Position numbers and translations under genes: made by a program. This document shows positions 43,276 to 51,908 of a stretch of DNA of 64,000 bases, piece by piece. The stretch is from the NCBI RefSeq assembly GCF_034355335.1, contig NZ_CP136422.1, positions 3,320,501-3,384,500 of the forward strand. The letters are read 5' to 3'. This DNA is from Blautia coccoides (GTDB lineage Bacteria > Bacillota > Clostridia > Lachnospirales > Lachnospiraceae). Under the pieces are notes generated by a model. It had not been told where the DNA came from. It worked only from the letters and a program-made list of their open reading frames with translations, and did not search any database. Each line of letters begins with the position of its first letter. Positions within the stretch are counted from its first letter, which is position 1.

Positions 43276-43330
43276 TTTCAAAAAATAAAAGCAGAGGCAG
43301 CCATACCCCACGGCGTGGCCCTCTGCTTTT
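43276..43330 (-). terminator. Attenuator terminator before the MATE gene
   Basis: The minus strand has AAAAGCAGAGG paired with CCTCTGCTTTT and an inner CCACG/CGTGG stem, followed by TTTTATTTTTT, then the MATE ribosome site. The position within the 5' leader marks it as an attenuator. Confidence 0.75.
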
Positions 43331-43364
43331 TCCATGCTACAATAAAGACATAGCGGAACTAGAT

Positions 43365-43399
43365 AACAAAAGGCCGCAGACAAAACATTGTCCACGGCC
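43365..43399 (-). terminator. Second hairpin in the MATE leader
   Basis: GGCCGTGGACAA pairs with TTGTCTGCGGCC (one G-U, one mismatch), followed on the minus strand by TTTTGTTA. It may be a first terminator or part of an alternative leader fold. Confidence 0.55.
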
Positions 43400-43484
43400 A
43401 AATATCCAATCATCTGAGTTGTTCAAAAGGTAACACAAATAAGGCTCTTAAATCAGAATCCTCTGATCTATACAGCCCTACCTC

Positions 43485-43583
43485 TCAAATAAATCTGTTT
43501 ATCTGATTGGGCTCCACACAATGTTCTGTCTTATATGATTGTGCAGAGCCGGATCCAATGCAGAACTTCCCAAACAACAGCAT
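43485..43583 (-). CDS. Leader peptide (32 aa) of the resistance operon
   Basis: ATG at 43583 follows AAAAGGGGTGAACACA, a strong ribosome site, and the frame runs 32 codons (MLLFGKFCIGSGSAQSYK...). It lies directly after a promoter and before two terminator-like hairpins. That is the usual layout for antibiotic-induced attenuation, where a drug-stalled ribosome on the leader frees the downstream genes. No family resemblance is recognised. Confidence 0.6.
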   Translation of the reverse strand: MLLFGKFCIGSGSAQSYKTEHCVEPNQINRFI

Positions 43584-43617
43584 TGTGTTCACCCCTTTTC
43601 CTCTTTTTCATAACTTG

Positions 43618-43647
43618 ATTATAAAAGAAATAAAACTTACTTGTCAA
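43618..43647 (-). promoter_or_regulatory. Promoter of the MATE/ABC-F operon
   Basis: The minus strand reads TTGACA, 18 bases, TATAAT: both boxes at consensus. The transcript would start about 25-30 bases before the leader peptide. Confidence 0.75.
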
Positions 43648-43747
43648 GTGTCTTACAAGAAGTCTTTCATTTCAGAATTAAATACCTCACTGTTCATTCT
43701 GTAAAATAGTATTTATCGGCCTCTTAATCTTTTCATTCATGTATTCC

Positions 43748-44401
43748 TTAAAACACAAACATGACAAATAACAGAAGATATGTTTTCTTAATATCTCTAT
43801 TGACCAACAGATAGGTAACCCCATATATAAATCCGCTAAGGATAGCTAATAATCCCGCAAAGAGCGACCCTTTTGTCAAAATATGCCCCGCCCCCCAGGT
43901 CAATGCAGCCACGATTCCGCCATATGGAAATTTCTGATTCCCAAACCATTTTTCAAATGCCTTTTGTCCGAAAACGATGATGAGTGTAAATAGCCCTGTT
44001 TCAAAAACATAATATATATACTGAAATATAAACTTCAGCACTCCGTTGTAATAAAACTCTTTTACAACCTTAAATCCACCCCAGTCAATATATGACACGG
44101 ACAATGTAAATATCAGACATGCGCCCACAGCGATCCACTGAAACGGTTTCATTCTCTCCGTTTTCTGAAACAGATCAAAACCATATTTACATTTTGCTTC
44201 TTTGATCAGCAGAAAAATAACAACTCCCCAAAGAATACATGTTATGACCCAATGAGCAATATTTTGTAAAACTGACCACTCACTCAAGGCGCCTCCATAT
44301 AAAAACGGTTCTATAAGAAATGCAAGAAGCGCTTCTATTCCCAGTCCCGCAAATGCATACAATGCAAGACACATATAATCCCATCCTCTAGTTTTATCCA
44401 T
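43748..44401 (-). CDS. CPBP-like membrane protein
   Basis: 217 residues with about seven hydrophobic helices. The last part, GGIVAALTWGAGHILTKG, resembles the second conserved block of CPBP (CAAX protease/bacteriocin-processing) membrane proteins. The usual EExxxR block is not obvious, only FETGLFT, so proteolytic activity is doubtful. The start at 44401 is set by AAAAGGAGTATGTGAT. Monocistronic. Confidence 0.55.
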   Translation of the reverse strand: MDKTRGWDYMCLALYAFAGLGIEALLAFLIEPFLYGGALSEWSVLQNIAHWVITCILWGVVIFLLIKEAKCKYGFDLFQKTERMKPFQWIAVGACLIFTLSVSYIDWGGFKVVKEFYYNGVLKFIFQYIYYVFETGLFTLIIVFGQKAFEKWFGNQKFPYGGIVAALTWGAGHILTKGSLFAGLLAILSGFIYGVTYLLVNRDIKKTYLLLFVMFVF

Positions 44402-44452
44402 ATCACATACTCCTTTTGCCATAAAAACAGGGTTACGGCTGATTTCACTTTT

Positions 44453-44752
44453 CTATTTGATCCCCTCCACAATAACAGCTCTGCTGTCAACACTATTAAT
44501 ACGTTTTGACATGATAGCTTTATATTCGGGCGAAGAAAAACAGGCATCCAGATTTTCTTTGCTGTCAAATTTTATCAGAATGACACGTTGGGGAGTTCTT
44601 CCCCCACAAAAACTACATACATTCTCCGTTCTTGCTAAATATTCCCCGCCATAGCTTTCGACAATCGGTTTTACAGCATGAATATACTCGTCGTATTCCC
44701 CACGCCCCTTTTGTTCATCAATATAAGTATCTACAATAAAATACCAAGACAT
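44453..44752 (-). CDS. DUF1330-family protein
   Basis: 99 residues of ferredoxin-like fold. It has YFIVDTYIDEQKGRGEYDEY near the start and VILIKFDSKENLDACFSSPEY, the two conserved blocks of DUF1330. It also has a CSFC pair (VCSFCGGRTP), not usual for the family. Function unknown; members may be small monooxygenase-like proteins. The start is set by AAAAGGAGGAATCTT. Confidence 0.7.
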   Translation of the reverse strand: MSWYFIVDTYIDEQKGRGEYDEYIHAVKPIVESYGGEYLARTENVCSFCGGRTPQRVILIKFDSKENLDACFSSPEYKAIMSKRINSVDSRAVIVEGIK

Positions 44753-44812
44753 AAGATTCCTCCTTTTCTTTCCAATCACTGATTTTCAGTTTGACAGACC
44801 GTAATTTGTTCT

Positions 44813-45661
44813 TTACTTCCATGTAGATGGATAATCCAAATGATAGGGCAATTTTGTATTACGACTGCCTTTTGCGGAATTAACTTGTCCTTGTGTCAAA
44901 AAAACAGCTTCACTTAAATCCGCATTTTTAAAATTAGTATCTCTCGTGTCAGCTCCTAAAAAATTCGTTCCATTGAAAAGGCTCTTTTCAAAATTTGCGG
45001 CTATTAAAAGCTTAGTGCTAAGGTCTGCTCCACTCATGTCCTGTCCCTTGAAATTGCCTCCAAGAAAATCTGTTGGAAGTTTTTTGCCTGTATTACGGAT
45101 ACTTTGCTGAAGCAGCTTACACACTTGCTTTAAAATATGATTCGCCCTCTGCCTGTATTGCTCTAAATCTAAAGATAAGATACCGGCAGGGCTGTCATTG
45201 CACATTTTAATATTTTCCTCAATCAAACACTGAAGGGATTTTTTTAATGGCTGTGCTGAAATAAGCGACGTTGCTTCTATCAAATAATATCTGATCTGAT
45301 AAAGCTTAAACACAATTATAAAAGCATCAAAAATTTCTGATGATCGGTTTGGTATGTCCTTCCAAGTCTGACCTTCATAAATAACTTGTGTCACATGCTG
45401 TCCGGCGCCAAAGCAGTCATAACCAATGCAGCCCTTCATTTTCTGCTTTTCAAGCTGCGAATGTATTTTACATCGGTAATCTTTTAATAAATTAATGCAT
45501 GGCTGCCCTGATACTTTATCTTTTGGAAAGCCATCTGCTTTTGAACAAAACAGAGCCGTACAACACAATCCCGAACATTTTGAACAATCCGATTTCATAT
45601 GTTCCCATATTTTATCATTTCTTTCATGTATCATCATTTTATTTTTTAATCCCTTCAACAT
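44813..45661 (-). CDS. Cys-cluster plus pentapeptide-repeat protein
   Basis: 282 residues. The N-terminal 110 have a cluster CSKCSGLCC ... CSKADGFP ... CINLLKDYRCKIH ... CIGYDCFGAG, like metal-binding YkgJ-type domains. The C-terminal 75 are pentapeptide repeats (GADLSTKLLIAANFEKSLF and NADLSEAVF), which form a square beta-helix. Pentapeptide proteins can mimic DNA and shield gyrase (Qnr), but this repeat stretch is short, so that role is speculative. The start is uncertain among ATGs at 45661 and eight or nine codons later. Confidence 0.7.
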   Translation of the reverse strand: MLKGLKNKMMIHERNDKIWEHMKSDCSKCSGLCCTALFCSKADGFPKDKVSGQPCINLLKDYRCKIHSQLEKQKMKGCIGYDCFGAGQHVTQVIYEGQTWKDIPNRSSEIFDAFIIVFKLYQIRYYLIEATSLISAQPLKKSLQCLIEENIKMCNDSPAGILSLDLEQYRQRANHILKQVCKLLQQSIRNTGKKLPTDFLGGNFKGQDMSGADLSTKLLIAANFEKSLFNGTNFLGADTRDTNFKNADLSEAVFLTQGQVNSAKGSRNTKLPYHLDYPSTWK

Positions 45662-45757
45662 CTAATCTATCTATTTACCGGTTCATCCAGCATTTTACGA
45701 TCATCACTTCCAGTTGATACATCGCTTTCTATGTGCCGGAATGGATACCCTCTCATC

Positions 45758-46297
45758 CTACATACCCACTATTTTTCTTACTGTATTTGCTGTCCGTATT
45801 GTAATATCGCCGCTTATATTTGAGTTGGCAGTCTTTGCCCACCAATTTGTCTTTCGATAATCCTTACGACAAAAAGACCAGAAAACAGCATTTTTGTAGT
45901 GATAGGATTTCTCATACTCCTCATTCGGATTACCGATTTCCTCGTAAAACTTCTCATACGATAAAGGCGGCATGATAAATATAAGATTATCATATATTTC
46001 TTTACTGTCATCTCCCCACCAATCGGGAGCATGATTTACTATATCCTCAAGCAATTCCTGTGAAAGAACAAAAACCGGTATATCCAATCCAAATCTGTCT
46101 TTTATCAACAGCTTGATTTTATTTGAAAGGGTATCAATATCATCAATGGCACTTGAAAAAATCACATTCCCACTGTTAAGATATGTGGCAGCCTCTGCAA
46201 ATCCAAGTTCTGTAAAACCTGCTTTTAATTCAGCCATGGGAATCTTGTTTTTTCCACTTATATTTATCCCTCTCAATAATGCAATGTATCTTTTCAT
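45758..46297 (-). CDS. DUF1697-family protein
   Basis: 179 residues. It opens YIALLRGINISGKNKIPMAE and has TYLNSGNVIFSS, the conserved blocks of DUF1697. The function of the family is unknown. Monocistronic, with a TATGAAAAG start after GAAGAGGATTAT. Upstream at 46318-46352 there is a short direct repeat, CGAATCACTGG twice, 17 bases apart. Confidence 0.8.
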   Translation of the reverse strand: MKRYIALLRGINISGKNKIPMAELKAGFTELGFAEAATYLNSGNVIFSSAIDDIDTLSNKIKLLIKDRFGLDIPVFVLSQELLEDIVNHAPDWWGDDSKEIYDNLIFIMPPLSYEKFYEEIGNPNEEYEKSYHYKNAVFWSFCRKDYRKTNWWAKTANSNISGDITIRTANTVRKIVGM

Positions 46298-46374
46298 ATA
46301 ATCCTCTTCTCCATAACCTCCGAATCACTGGTAACCTCGAATCACTGGCCCACCGAAAGCTGTTACTTTAAAAC

Positions 46375-47004
46375 TTAATACTCATCAAAAAATTTCTGCA
46401 GTTTATCCACAAACTGCCCTATGTGTAAGCCATCTACAAAAGAGTGATGCGCCTGAACAGAAACAGGAAGTATCATTTCCCCATTTTTTTCATAATACTT
46501 TCCCCAATCAAAAAGAGGAGTTGCATTCTCTTTCTTTCCGGAATTGGTATGTGAAATATGTGTATATGTGACCCATGGCATAGGAGAGCATTGGAACACA
46601 TCATTCCCAAGCGGCCCGGTAAAGTATTCTTTTTGCTCTCTCGCTGTCTTTAATGCGGATTCGCAGTATTCCTTCAAATCTTCTGTAAAAGGTACATTGA
46701 CAACCTTAAAGAGTTTTGTTTCATCGTTTAGATATGTAAATGCAGTATCAATTTTATCAAACAACACAACCTGTCCGTCTAAAAAGCGATAACGAAACGC
46801 TTCGATTTCATTGGCACATTTACAGACTGCATAGACCATTGCCATAGTAAAAGAGAGTCCCTGTTCTTTTATTTTTCTCTTAAAATTTGTTATATTTGCT
46901 TCAAAAGTCACACAAAACGCCGGCTCAATACTGTCTCTGAAAATAAAACAATGCATTGCTCTTTCCCATGTTTTTTCGTCAATCACCTGATACGAATTAG
47001 ACAT
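46375..47004 (-). CDS. CatA-like chloramphenicol acetyltransferase
   Basis: 209 residues of type A CAT fold: FCVTFEANITNF near the start, the SPMPWVTYTHIS block, and the catalytic His in SVQAHHSFVDGLHIG. Type A enzymes use acetyl-CoA to acetylate chloramphenicol; some relatives act on other substrates. ATG 47004 is chosen because the family begins shortly before the W-E-R block, and GGAGGAG lies upstream. Monocistronic. Confidence 0.85.
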   Translation of the reverse strand: MSNSYQVIDEKTWERAMHCFIFRDSIEPAFCVTFEANITNFKRKIKEQGLSFTMAMVYAVCKCANEIEAFRYRFLDGQVVLFDKIDTAFTYLNDETKLFKVVNVPFTEDLKEYCESALKTAREQKEYFTGPLGNDVFQCSPMPWVTYTHISHTNSGKKENATPLFDWGKYYEKNGEMILPVSVQAHHSFVDGLHIGQFVDKLQKFFDEY

Positions 47005-47103
47005 ATTCTCATCACTCCTCCATCTGATCTTCAACTCAGCAGTTCCTGATTTTCAGTCCGATAAATCGGATAAGCAGCTTTCTCTCTTTAGCCATGGTAT
47101 TGC

Positions 47104-47595
47104 TTATAACCGCCACCATACCGTTTCATCCTGCTTATATTTAGAAAATCCACAGCGTTTCAAAATACTTTGCGATTGTGGGCTGTCAATATCAGTTTCC
47201 GCAATAATATGACAGATATTATCCTGTGTTATTGCCCAATCACACATAGCTTTTACTGCTTCGGTCATATATCCGTTATGTTCAAATTCTTTACCTAAAC
47301 CGTACCCTATTTCAACTTCTTTATTTTCATCCGGAATATCTTTAAAATCTGCGGAACCTACAACCACTCGATCTGTTTTACGAATCAGGAACCAAAATGT
47401 ATGGTACAGATAATTGGCAGCATCCTTTTTTGTTATATCAAGCTGCCCCTTTACAATATCAAGAAATATATCTGCCATCGGCTCCGCACAATAATGGCAA
47501 TTCAGTTCCTTTTCTAAAACCGGAATATCTTCTACCCATAACCTTAGCTGCTGCGCTGTTAAAGGTACCAGATACAGTCTGTCCGTTTCAATCAT
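47104..47595 (-). CDS. GNAT acetyltransferase (RimJ/RimL type)
   Basis: 163 residues. It has IETDRLYLVPL at the start, VEIGYGLGKEFEHNGYMTEAVKA for acetyl-CoA binding, and the ending CGFSKYKQDETVWWRL. Members acetylate N-termini or small molecules. The start follows TTAGGAGGAAATAGCTTTG. Confidence 0.85.
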   Translation of the reverse strand: MIETDRLYLVPLTAQQLRLWVEDIPVLEKELNCHYCAEPMADIFLDIVKGQLDITKKDAANYLYHTFWFLIRKTDRVVVGSADFKDIPDENKEVEIGYGLGKEFEHNGYMTEAVKAMCDWAITQDNICHIIAETDIDSPQSQSILKRCGFSKYKQDETVWWRL

Positions 47596-47623
47596 CAAAG
47601 CTATTTCCTCCTAAAAAGTACCT

Positions 47624-47917
47624 TCACTGCATCATCCTCTCCACGATCGGAACATATAAGTCTTCTATAGAAATTCCTTTCGACATCATCCACCCCGGAG
47701 ATACGATATGGAACATAGGATATCTTTCATCCTTACCTTCTCCATTAACATATAGATCAAATTCATCACTGGCATTGACCCAGCTTATGATTTCTTCTCT
47801 CGTGCTCAGCCAGTCTTTTTCATTGTACCACATAAAATCTCTTGTAAACAGTTGGCATTTCAGGGATGCACGATACTCGCTGAACCACTTGACAAACTTT
47901 TCAAATTCTTCTTTTTA
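47624..47917 (-). pseudogene. 5'-truncated hypothetical protein
   Basis: A continuous protein-like frame runs from just after a TAA at about 47918 (KEEFEKFVKWFSEYRAS) through TRDFMWYNEKDWLSTREEI to VERMMQ, 97 codons, but it has no start codon before residue 29. The first methionine (47833) falls mid-fold without a good ribosome site. The gene has probably lost its 5' end; family not recognised. Confidence 0.45.
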
Positions 47918-48029
47918 AGAAAGCGGCCTGGAAAAGACAGCCTGCATTGTGAAACCCTCGCCTTCTTTCTCTCCTTAAGAAATATTGTTGTTTTGAAACA
48001 CCACACCCGGATAAAAGCAAAAAGGCGTA

Positions 48030-48848
48030 TCACTGGGTATTCCCTAACGTTAAATCTGCTGATTTTACCGCAATCAAAAGATACGATAATGGAAATCCCC
48101 TTTTATCGTACACCTCGGATAACCCCACATCGTAATCATACTCATTCAGTCTTACAATGCGCATCTGCGCGTCACAGACAGCATTAATAATTGCAGAGAC
48201 TGTATGCGAAAAACTGGTAAACGTTTTTGAAGCATATTGTTCAGACATATATTCCATACCCTGGTTCTCAATCCACGGCTCTTTTCTAAAATAAGAGTAC
48301 GTGATCCGATCAAGGTGATTCCCGTCAAATTCAGGTTCGCCGGGCATGGGCAGCATATTCATCATGGGATGAAAATCATGTATGAACAAAACACCACCGG
48401 GCTTCAGGCATTCAGAAACTTTTTGAAAGAGTTTATTCAAATCTTCAAACCATGTAACAGCTCCTACAGTAAACAGTACAAAGTCAAATGAATGGTGGTA
48501 TTCCTTCGGAATATCCAGGATATTGCATGAGATAAATTCACAGTTATCAATCCCCGCTTTTTCCGCTGTTTCAGCCGCCTGTTTGATGATATTTTCCGCA
48601 ATGTCGAAACCGACTCCCTTCTTCGCACCAAGCCCCATAAGGGAAAGCAGCTCACGTCCGTTGTTACAGCAAAACTGCGCTATGGTTTTCCCACAAAAAT
48701 CAATGGTCCTGAGTTCCTTTGCAGCGTCGGGACAAAAAAACGGAAGCTCCTCATTTATCAATCTCTCATGATTTGTCTCTCCCCATCCGGGATGCCGATG
48801 TTCAAACGCTTCCTCCCACGCTTCTTTATTTTTTTGAAAATAGTTCAA
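48030..48848 (-). CDS. Class I SAM-dependent methyltransferase
   Basis: About 272 residues. SAM-site blocks are IAQFCCNNGRELLSLMGLGA (motif I in a Cys-rich variant), VGFDIAENI and FDFVLFTVGAVTWFEDL, with LKPGGVLFIHDFHP later. The substrate is unknown. A TTG start at 48848 is preferred, as ACGGGGGGATAGAG lies just before it; a GTG six codons upstream is the alternative. Confidence 0.75.
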   Translation of the reverse strand: MNYFQKNKEAWEEAFEHRHPGWGETNHERLINEELPFFCPDAAKELRTIDFCGKTIAQFCCNNGRELLSLMGLGAKKGVGFDIAENIIKQAAETAEKAGIDNCEFISCNILDIPKEYHHSFDFVLFTVGAVTWFEDLNKLFQKVSECLKPGGVLFIHDFHPMMNMLPMPGEPEFDGNHLDRITYSYFRKEPWIENQGMEYMSEQYASKTFTSFSHTVSAIINAVCDAQMRIVRLNEYDYDVGLSEVYDKRGFPLSYLLIAVKSADLTLGNTQ

Positions 48849-48945
48849 CTCTATCCCCCCGTTCACACTGCCTTATACCAAGCAGACAATTATAGCCCGA
48901 CTCATGCAAACTGCGCTCTACAATCCAAAGCATATTCGTAACATA

Positions 48946-49518
48946 TTATTTTAATGCCATAAGGTCTGACTTTTCATAACGATTATGCCCCGGTAACTGT
49001 TTTTTGTATTTCCAGCACTTAATGGCTTCTTCTAAAGATTTTCCCTGATTGTCAGCAAAGAAATCTCGAATATATGTATTATACTCAAACTGCTTATCAA
49101 TTTTTGTTTTTCCTTTTTTCTTATCTTCAAGAATTTTATAGTATGCTTCAATGGCTTCTCTATATGTTTTTCCTGTATTATCTTTTAACCATTTTTGAAA
49201 TGCAACATAAAAAGAAAAACTATTTCCAATATGCTCCTTAAAAAACGCTCTGTGTTTTTCAGAACAAACAAAATCTCCTTCAATTCTTGTATCTTCGGTA
49301 ATAACAGAGACTGCTGTTACTCTTTTCTTTACCGGTAAGGCTGTTCGTATCTCACCGGTATCAAGAAACCAGGCAATTCTATCTGTTATTTCAATTTTCC
49401 CGCCTGATACAGGCAGACCATATTTTCTGCAAAAATCAACTAACTCCTCTTTCAAATAATAGAATTCACGAAATGTTTTACTGTCTAAATGCTTATCTAA
49501 AGAAGGTCTTTCCGCCAT
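48946..49518 (-). CDS. SAP-like / DUF6434-type protein
   Basis: 190 residues. The N-terminus resembles a SAP helix pair (LVDFCRKYGLPVSGGKIEIT). The C-terminal half has FFKEHIGNSFSFYVAFQKWL and GKTYREAIEAYYKIL, the conserved pattern of DUF6434. A nucleic-acid-related role is suggested only by the SAP similarity. Monocistronic. Confidence 0.65.
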   Translation of the reverse strand: MAERPSLDKHLDSKTFREFYYLKEELVDFCRKYGLPVSGGKIEITDRIAWFLDTGEIRTALPVKKRVTAVSVITEDTRIEGDFVCSEKHRAFFKEHIGNSFSFYVAFQKWLKDNTGKTYREAIEAYYKILEDKKKGKTKIDKQFEYNTYIRDFFADNQGKSLEEAIKCWKYKKQLPGHNRYEKSDLMALK

Positions 49519-49655
49519 ATTTTTTTCTCACTTTCAATTCCAATCAAAAACATATGCAGCCATATTTTCCAAGGAAGAATCTTCAACAATCCACAGAAAT
49601 ATCCTTCCATACTCCATTTTCAGAACTTTACATCAGTCAGATACACCGGAATTGA

Positions 49656-50411
49656 TCATTGTTTGATAAACAATATATTATTGACCTGTTCTGTTATATA
49701 TATTTCATCTTCAAGGATTTCAAGATCATAGCTGTCAATGACGCTTTTAGGATATTTCTTCAGCACTTCTTCAAATCCATAAGCAGTATCTTTTTTCTTT
49801 GGAAACCGAATAGAACTGTCAAAGGATTTTACATATCTCAGTCCTGCTTTTTCGCATATTTTCTTCCACTCATCCTTTGTGTAAAATTTAATATGCCCAT
49901 CTTTTTTCAACTGCATATATTCGTCCACAAACCTGTCGGTATCATTGGCATTTGGCGCGGGATCAGACAGAAACAAATACCCACCTTGTTTTATGACACG
50001 GCTGACTTCCGATATACTTTTTTGGATGTCCGGAAAATGATGTAACGCATATCTTGAAACCACCATGTCAAATTCGTTGACGGCAAATGGAAAGTAAATG
50101 CCGTCATAATTGGTAAAGCTGATATTTCTGATGCTCTCCTTCTCCGCCTTAATACGGTTTGCCTCTAATGCTCTTTCCACAATATCCAGCCCAATCACTA
50201 TGTTTTCAGGATGTATTTTCGCAATAGAAAACGACAGGTATCCACTGCCGGTACCTAAATCCAAAATTTTCATTCCTGTTTTGATAGGTAAAAATTCAAG
50301 AATTGCATTCAGGTGTTGTTCGTCCTGTGTTTGTTTATTATAAAAATCTCCGGAAGAAAAGCTATTCTCAAATCCTTTTTTTGCAGCCAGAATACTTTTT
50401 TCAATATCCAT
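49656..50411 (-). CDS. Class I SAM-dependent methyltransferase (UbiE-like)
   Basis: 251 residues with textbook motif I, ILDLGTGSGYLSFSIA, then VIGLDIVERALEANR, FDMVVSRYALHHF and VIKQGGYLFLSDP. It is not closely related to the methyltransferase 0.8 kb away. The substrate is unknown. The start follows GAAAGGGGAAATCATCAGA. Confidence 0.8.
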   Translation of the reverse strand: MDIEKSILAAKKGFENSFSSGDFYNKQTQDEQHLNAILEFLPIKTGMKILDLGTGSGYLSFSIAKIHPENIVIGLDIVERALEANRIKAEKESIRNISFTNYDGIYFPFAVNEFDMVVSRYALHHFPDIQKSISEVSRVIKQGGYLFLSDPAPNANDTDRFVDEYMQLKKDGHIKFYTKDEWKKICEKAGLRYVKSFDSSIRFPKKKDTAYGFEEVLKKYPKSVIDSYDLEILEDEIYITEQVNNILFIKQ

Positions 50412-50444
50412 TCTGATGATTTCCCCTTTCCATTTTGCTAATGA

Positions 50445-50663
50445 TCATTTCCTGTGGCTGCGCAAATATTTCATTCCCCATTTAAAACAATCCAAAATGA
50501 CACCATAAATCATAAAAGATAAAACGGTGCCGATGTACCAATATATTGAAATTTGACCTTCTAACGTATTACAGGAAACCTGTAAACCCGATTCCATAAA
50601 AGCATTAAGGAATCCATCTGCATCAGCGATCACTCTAAGCAGAGGATTCAGTCTAATGAGCAC
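50445..50663 (-). CDS. Small membrane protein (72 aa)
   Basis: One clear hydrophobic helix (IYWYIGTVLSFMIYGVIL) with a basic C-terminus. It starts at GTG after AGGGTGTTATT, nine bases beyond the stop of the preceding small membrane protein, so the pair is co-transcribed. No family recognised. Confidence 0.45.
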   Translation of the reverse strand: MLIRLNPLLRVIADADGFLNAFMESGLQVSCNTLEGQISIYWYIGTVLSFMIYGVILDCFKWGMKYLRSHRK

Positions 50664-50672
50664 AATAACACC

Positions 50673-50915
50673 CTATTCTTTTTTGACATAAACACCTACC
50701 GTCTTTCCTATCAGCATGCCCAAACTGATCCCCAAACCAATATTTATGTGCAGCACAGTTGAAACCGCAACGCCCAGGCACATGCCAATGCACATGCCCT
50801 CAACTAAATGGTTTTCTTTTTTCTCGCTGTCTTTTGTCTTATAGTGAACCATGATGATAGCCACGCATACCCCAATGATCAGAAATGGCAGCGCTGCAAA
50901 TAAAAAGTCTTTCAT
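50673..50915 (-). CDS. Small membrane protein (80 aa)
   Basis: Two or three hydrophobic segments separated by a charged loop (HYKTKDSEKKENH); glycine-rich helices GMCIGMCLGVAVST and INIGLGISLGMLIG. The start follows AAGGGGAGTAAATGA, 17 bases after the PPOX-type gene. Probably the second gene of that transcript. No family recognised. Confidence 0.5.
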   Translation of the reverse strand: MKDFLFAALPFLIIGVCVAIIMVHYKTKDSEKKENHLVEGMCIGMCLGVAVSTVLHINIGLGISLGMLIGKTVGVYVKKE

Positions 50916-50932
50916 TCATTTACTCCCCTTCT

Positions 50933-51355
50933 TTAGAGCTTCTGCTCTGCCAGACCAATGGGGTTATTATCTTCGTAGATCCATTCAGATACATTCTCGA
51001 TAGATAATTCAAAGAATACCTCATCACTTTTTATAAATTCATCCTCACTGCCAAAGGAATCCGGATAGCGCAATATATAAGAGGCTTTGATCTCCGCATT
51101 CCGCTCATCGGATACAGAGCCTAAGGACCTCGCTTTCCCTGTAAAATAAAAATTTCCCACACAGACTGCAATATTGGGATTATGAAGCATTTCCTCCGCT
51201 TTTCTGGCGGTTCCTGATGTCCTCACATATAAACGAAGCCCTATATTTAAAGGGCTTACCGGCCTTGATGAAACTATGTCATTTTTACTTGTTGATAGAT
51301 AGATCACTTCTGCTGTACTCAAAACACGTTCTAATTTTTTTAAATTAACTTCCAT
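50933..51355 (-). CDS. Pyridoxamine 5'-phosphate oxidase-like flavoprotein
   Basis: 140 residues of split-barrel fold. TAEVIYLSTSKNDIVSSRPV is the flavin-binding opening, with NIAVCVGNFYFTGKA in the middle. Such proteins bind FMN or heme and often handle oxidants. The start at 51355 is set by GGAGGTTGTGT. Its upstream region carries the same 25-base motif as the DJ-1-like gene at 25 kb. Confidence 0.8.
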   Translation of the reverse strand: MEVNLKKLERVLSTAEVIYLSTSKNDIVSSRPVSPLNIGLRLYVRTSGTARKAEEMLHNPNIAVCVGNFYFTGKARSLGSVSDERNAEIKASYILRYPDSFGSEDEFIKSDEVFFELSIENVSEWIYEDNNPIGLAEQKL

Positions 51356-51495
51356 ACACAACCTCCGTCGGTAAAATTTTCCTGCAGGGAAGTCCTCCTT
51401 TTTCTTGTGCCCGCCTATAGCCAGCCTCTCCATTCTTGGTTAGGATTTTCCCCCGCAGCTGCTATGAGATCATAATATCATTCCTACACATATTT

Positions 51496-51520
51496 TTCTT
51501 GAACAATATGACACAAACAA
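51496..51520 (-). promoter_or_regulatory. Shared upstream motif, copy 2
   Basis: The minus strand reads GTGTCATATTGTTCAAGAA in a 25-base block matching 25416-25440 with two differences. It lies about 140 bases upstream of the PPOX-like gene. Confidence 0.5.
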
Positions 51521-51852
51521 TGAAATAGCATTCGATATGGAGGTTTGAATTATTCAGAAAAACATAGACTCATTATAACACAAAAAGTCTGAGATATTTT
51601 GTAAATGTTTGGTTTTTTTATATAAAAACACAATAAAAATCTGATTATCCACTAAAACACAGTATCTATCAGCATTTTCAAGGAAACAAATACATCAATT
51701 TACTACTTATTTACTACCATTGAATGAGCCTTGATACGCAAGTTTTCCTAGATATGCAAAGATATAGTACAGCACATCAGTATTAAAACAACAAAAAATT
51801 GAATATTTCATAGACTATGGAACGCATAACATGACGTTCCTTTTCTATTTCT
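51521..51852. other. AT-rich stretch at the probable left edge of the ICE
   Basis: No gene is supported here. Everything to the right is Tn916-family in order, and everything to the left is accessory chromosome, so an ICE end is expected in this stretch. I cannot place the attachment site without the other end. Confidence 0.4.
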
Positions 51853-51880
51853 AGCCGTTCTTATTGGACGGCTATTTTAT
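51853..51880 (+). terminator. Hairpin with U tract just before the adhesin gene
   Basis: AGCCGTTC-TTATT-GGACGGCT followed by ATTTTATT, 29 bases before the adhesin ATG. Position suggests an attenuator at the start of the ICE transcript. Confidence 0.5.
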
Positions 51881-51908
51881 TACTCAAAATGAAAGGAGCA
51901 TTAGATTT

